Positions 33,608-38,445 of a stretch of 38,445 bases of DNA are shown here, piece after piece. Each line of letters begins with the position of its first letter. Position 1 is the first letter of the stretch. A model generated the notes under the pieces. That model made no database searches, had not been told where the DNA came from, and saw only the letters and a program-made list of their open reading frames with translations. Position numbers and translations under genes: made by a program. Where the stretch lies: assembly GCA_945878895.1 (NCBI GenBank), contig CAMDVZ010000003.1, forward strand, positions 1-38,445. Direction: 5' to 3'. This DNA comes from Caenispirillum bisanense (GTDB taxonomy: Bacteria > Pseudomonadota > Alphaproteobacteria > Reyranellales > Reyranellaceae).

Positions 33608-35173
33608 ATGACGAACGACGACACCAGCCATCTCGATCCCCGCACGCCGATCTTGGTCGGCAGCGGCCAGGTCACCGATACGATTTCGGCGCCATCGAGC
33701 AAGCGGCCACCGACCGAGTTCGTGGCCGAGGCCGCCCGCCTGGCGCTGGCCGACGCGCGCCCGGCCCAGGGCGTCGACGCGCTGGCCCGGAAACTCGACG
33801 CGATCGCGGTGCTGCGCTTCTTCTCCGACTCCAGTCCGCGCTTCGTGTCGCCGTTCGGCCGCTCGACCAACCCGCCGAAAAGCGTCGCCAACCGGATCGG
33901 CGCCATCAACGTGCGCGACGTCGTCTACACCCAGGTCGGCGGCAACGTGCCCCAGTCGCTGCTGAACGACTATGCCGAGAAGATCGCCGCCGGAGAGATA
34001 TCGGCCGCGATGGTAAGCGGCGGCGAGCTGCTCCGGACGGGCCAGACGGCCCAGCGCCAGAAGCTCGACATCGACTGGAACGAGACGCTCGACGGCGAGC
34101 CGCGCGACTACGGCGACACCCGCCTGGGCTGGAGTTCGGAAGAGGACCGGCACGGTCTGCGCGCGGCGATCTATTTTTACCCGCTGATCGAGAACGCCAT
34201 CCGTGGCGATCTCGGCCGTTCGCCCGGAGACCATCTGAAGGCGATGGGCAAGCTGTTCGCTCGCTTCGCCGCCGTCGCGCGCGACAATCCCTTGGCCAAC
34301 CGGCGCGAAGGCCATTCGGCCGAACGGCTGGCGACCATCGACGCGGAGAACCGCTACATCAGCTGGCCCTATCCACGGCTGATGAACGCCAACGCCTACA
34401 TCGACCAGTCGGCGGCCGTCGTCATGACGTCGGTGGGTCTCGCGTGCGAACTCGGCATTCCGCGCGATCGCTGGGTGTTCCTGCATGGTTGCGCCGAAGG
34501 CGCCGATACGTGGATCACCAGCGAGCGCGCCGAACTGCACCGCTCCGCCGCCATCCGCGCCTGCGCGCGGACCGCCTTCGACATGGCCGGCAAAACGCTC
34601 GCCGACATGAAGCACATCGATCTCTACAGCTGCTTCACCTCGGCGGTGCAGATCGGCTGCCGCGAGATCGGCATCGACCAGGACGACCCGCGCGGCCTGA
34701 CGGTGACCGGCGGCCTGCCGTTCTTCGGTGGCCCCGGCAACAACTACGTCACCCACTCCATCGCCGAGATGATGAATCGGCTGCGCGCCCATCCCGGCGA
34801 TTTCGGCCTCGTTACCGCCAACGGCAGCTACGTCACCAAGCACGCAGCAGGCGTGTACTCGACGACGCCGGTCAAGGGCCCGTGGCGGCGCGATCCGCCG
34901 AAGAAACTGCAGGGCGAACTCGACAAGCTGCCGAAGGTGCGGGTCGAGACCGCGCCGAACGGCGCGACATCGGTCGAGACCTATACCGTCGCGTTTGGCC
35001 GCGAGAAGCCGGAACGCGGCTTCGTGTTCGGCCGGCTCGAGAACGGCGACCGCTTCATCGCCCACCTGCCCGACGATCCCGCGATTCTCGCGGACTTCGT
35101 GGCGCGCGACCAGCTCGGCCGCCCCGGCACGGTCCGCGCCGAGGCCGGCCACAACGTCTTCACGCCGGGCTGA
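33608..35173 (+). CDS. Thiolase-like protein (TLP1 type) with C-terminal additional domain
   Basis: A 521-aa thiolase-superfamily protein. The N-terminus RTPILVGSGQVTD and segments such as AAMVSGGELLRTG and GGLPFFGGPGNNYVTHS match acetyl-CoA acetyltransferase-like proteins; the last ~110 residues are an OB-like added domain seen in thiolase-like protein type 1. Where thiolases carry the nucleophilic Cys, this protein reads TQVGGNVPQSLLND, so it probably cannot form the usual acyl-enzyme. It may bind acyl-CoA or use another chemistry. GGAGG lies 6 nt before the ATG. It converges with the carboxylase gene with 7 nt between stops. Confidence 0.85.
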   Translation: MTNDDTSHLDPRTPILVGSGQVTDTISAPSSKRPPTEFVAEAARLALADARPAQGVDALARKLDAIAVLRFFSDSSPRFVSPFGRSTNPPKSVANRIGAINVRDVVYTQVGGNVPQSLLNDYAEKIAAGEISAAMVSGGELLRTGQTAQRQKLDIDWNETLDGEPRDYGDTRLGWSSEEDRHGLRAAIYFYPLIENAIRGDLGRSPGDHLKAMGKLFARFAAVARDNPLANRREGHSAERLATIDAENRYISWPYPRLMNANAYIDQSAAVVMTSVGLACELGIPRDRWVFLHGCAEGADTWITSERAELHRSAAIRACARTAFDMAGKTLADMKHIDLYSCFTSAVQIGCREIGIDQDDPRGLTVTGGLPFFGGPGNNYVTHSIAEMMNRLRAHPGDFGLVTANGSYVTKHAAGVYSTTPVKGPWRRDPPKKLQGELDKLPKVRVETAPNGATSVETYTVAFGREKPERGFVFGRLENGDRFIAHLPDDPAILADFVARDQLGRPGTVRAEAGHNVFTPG

Positions 35174-35180
35174 AGCCGGC

Positions 35181-37223
<2,043 letters not shown>

Positions 37224-37385
37224 GTTACCCACCGTTCGAATATTGGAGGGGCGACCCTAACCAAGCCTCCCTGCATTTCTTTCGCAGCGCCGCGTCATCG
37301 CTCTAGATTTTGTCCGCGCACGCCGTCATGAGTCATCTCCGCCCCAGAAGGCTGGCCGAACTATTTTCGTGCCCACAACGCTCGC

Positions 37386-37643
37386 TCAGCCGGGCTCGAC
37401 GAGATCGTGCATCTCGACGAGGCCGTTGCGAGCGTCGCCCAACGACCGCAGAAGCCTCTCGGCATTCGCGGGTGACTCGAGAAGGTAGAAGGTCTCCGCC
37501 ATCGAGCGGTACTCGGCGAGGGACAGCATCACGACGTTCCTTCCGCCTTGGTCGCGAATCATCAACGGCGAACCATCGCGCGCGACCTCCTCGACAAGCG
37601 TTGCGAGATTTCGGTGCAGCTCCGTGCGGGTGACGATTTTCAT
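37386..37643 (-). CDS. YefM/Phd-type antitoxin, apparently without its toxin
   Basis: An 85-aa protein of the Phd/YefM family: the N-terminal DNA-binding half (MKIVTRTELHRNLATLVEEV), the middle strand PLMIRDQGGRNVVMLSLAEYRSMAETFYLL and the C-terminal SPANAERLLRSLGDARNG, which in YefM binds the toxin. ATG at 37643 with GGAG upstream. YoeB-type toxin genes normally overlap or closely follow the antitoxin; here only 162 nt separate it from the carboxylase gene and none of the frames there encodes a YoeB-like protein. It lies 18 nt after the hydratase gene on the same strand, inside a catabolic cluster. Confidence 0.88.
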   Translation of the reverse strand: MKIVTRTELHRNLATLVEEVARDGSPLMIRDQGGRNVVMLSLAEYRSMAETFYLLESPANAERLLRSLGDARNGLVEMHDLVEPG

Positions 37644-37661
37644 TCGCTCGCTCCAGTCACT

Positions 37662-38445
37662 TTACCCCAACCACCCCGGCTTGCGCTTTTCCAGGAACGC
37701 CGACATGCCTTCGCGCGCGTCGGGCGTCAGGCATTGTTCGGCGACGTTGGTGGCGATCAGCTCGACCATGGCGGCGTCGTTGGGCGCGGCGTCGATCTGC
37801 GTGACGAGGCGTTTGACGAGCGCCTGCACCGTCGGGGCGCCGCGCTTGAGCTCGCCGGCCAGGGTCGCCACCTCGGCGTCGAGCGCGTCGACGTCGACGA
37901 CCCGGTCGACCATGCCGATCCGCAGCGCCTCGGCGGCGTCGAAGATGCCGCCATGGATCAGCAGCTGGCGCGCCTTGCGGGCACCGAGCGTCTGGATCAG
38001 CACCGGAATGGCGATGCCCGCCAGCAGGCCGTTGCGGGCCGAGGTGAGACCGAAGCGCGCCTTGTCCGACGCGATGGCGTAGTCACAGGCCAGCATGACA
38101 CCGATGCCACCGCCGACCGCGGCACCCTGGACGCGTGCAATGGTCGGCTTGGGCAGGTCGTAGACGCACTGGACGACGCGCATCATCATGAGCGCGCCGC
38201 GCTTGTTTTCGGCCGGCGTCTGGCCGGGCCAGGTCAGCACCCAGTTGAAATCGCCACCGGCCGAGAAGGATGGGCCGTTGGCGGCGATCGTCACGACGCG
38301 GACAGCGGGATCGGCGCCGGCCCGCTCGACGGTGGCGATGAACGCCTCGCCGGTGGCGGCATCGAACGAATTCTGCGCGGCCGGCCGGTTGATCGTGACC
38401 GTCGCCACGCCGTCGATCACGCGAGAGAGAACCAGCGCTTCGGTC
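37662..38445 (-). CDS. Enoyl-CoA hydratase/isomerase family protein (start outside window)
   Basis: Crotonase-fold protein, complete at its C-terminus and running off the right edge. The frame stays open from the ORF-track GTG (38420) back to the last base, giving TEALVLSR, and the final visible base is consistent with the last base of an ATG, so almost all of the gene is here (about 260 aa). Oxyanion-hole segments are FSAGGDFNW and GAAVGGGIGVML. In the segment where hydratases carry the first catalytic Glu, this protein reads FGLTSARNGLLAGI, apparently without it. Being beside the methylcrotonyl-CoA carboxylase gene it could be the methylglutaconyl-CoA hydratase of the leucine pathway, but the missing Glu makes that uncertain. 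Confidence 0.88.
   Translation of the reverse strand, partial: TEALVLSRVIDGVATVTINRPAAQNSFDAATGEAFIATVERAGADPAVRVVTIAANGPSFSAGGDFNWVLTWPGQTPAENKRGALMMMRVVQCVYDLPKPTIARVQGAAVGGGIGVMLACDYAIASDKARFGLTSARNGLLAGIAIPVLIQTLGARKARQLLIHGGIFDAAEALRIGMVDRVVDVDALDAEVATLAGELKRGAPTVQALVKRLVTQIDAAPNDAAMVELIATNVAEQCLTPDAREGMSAFLEKRKPGWLG

Overview
The window is high-GC DNA from a free-living alphaproteobacterium, most like the Rhodospirillales/Reyranella-type soil and freshwater lineages. That placement rests on GC bias, on the core genes plsY, dprA, topA, rnr and a DUF983 gene, and on the many transport and acyl-CoA catabolism genes. It is inference, not a species call. I saw no rRNA, tRNA, CRISPR array, phage gene or complete insertion sequence.

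Layout. 1-285 holds the end of a palindromic repeat element. 286-1308 (-) is a family 2 glycosyltransferase. 1716-6309 (+) is a tight operon (ATGA overlaps) of a feruloyl-CoA-synthase-like ligase, a six-TM HAMP adenylate/guanylate cyclase and an acyl-CoA dehydrogenase, followed by plsY (6407-7060). 7067-23436 is an accessory block: a serine beta-lactamase-like hydrolase, an oligopeptide-type binding protein and its DppB-like permease, a GT-C membrane glycosyltransferase, an Asp-box propeller, an MFS transporter, a TauD-type dioxygenase, a Bug/TctC binding protein, a SWIM-SNF2 helicase, a degenerate SRAP protein, a GNAT acetyltransferase, about 0.65 kb without a recognisable gene, and the DppC-like permease. 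23500-32294 is the housekeeping run dprA-topA-rnr-DUF983-S41 protease. 32301-38445 holds an M20 amidohydrolase, a divergent thiolase-like protein and, on the minus strand, part of a leucine/isovalerate-type cluster: enoyl-CoA hydratase (cut by the window edge), an orphan YefM-type antitoxin and the biotin-carrying methylcrotonyl-CoA carboxylase subunit.

Two themes stand out. First, genes that usually sit together are split: plsY is 16.4 kb from dprA, and inside that block the DppB-like and DppC-like permeases are 11 kb apart with no ATPase gene in view, suggesting nested insertions. Second, several proteins keep their fold but appear to lack standard active-site residues. The clearest is the SRAP homologue, which has lost Cys2 and the counterparts of the Asn, Glu and His catalytic residues and sits next to a SWIM-SNF2 helicase. 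A thiolase-like protein without an obvious nucleophilic Cys and a crotonase without the usual first Glu are weaker cases.

Non-coding structure includes a ~207 bp element with ~53 bp inverted termini (a second, truncated copy lies at the left edge), a pair of overlapping hairpins between the binding-protein and permease genes, a perfect 28-bp palindrome after the GNAT gene, and a short AT-rich island with a good sigma70-like promoter in the gene-free stretch.
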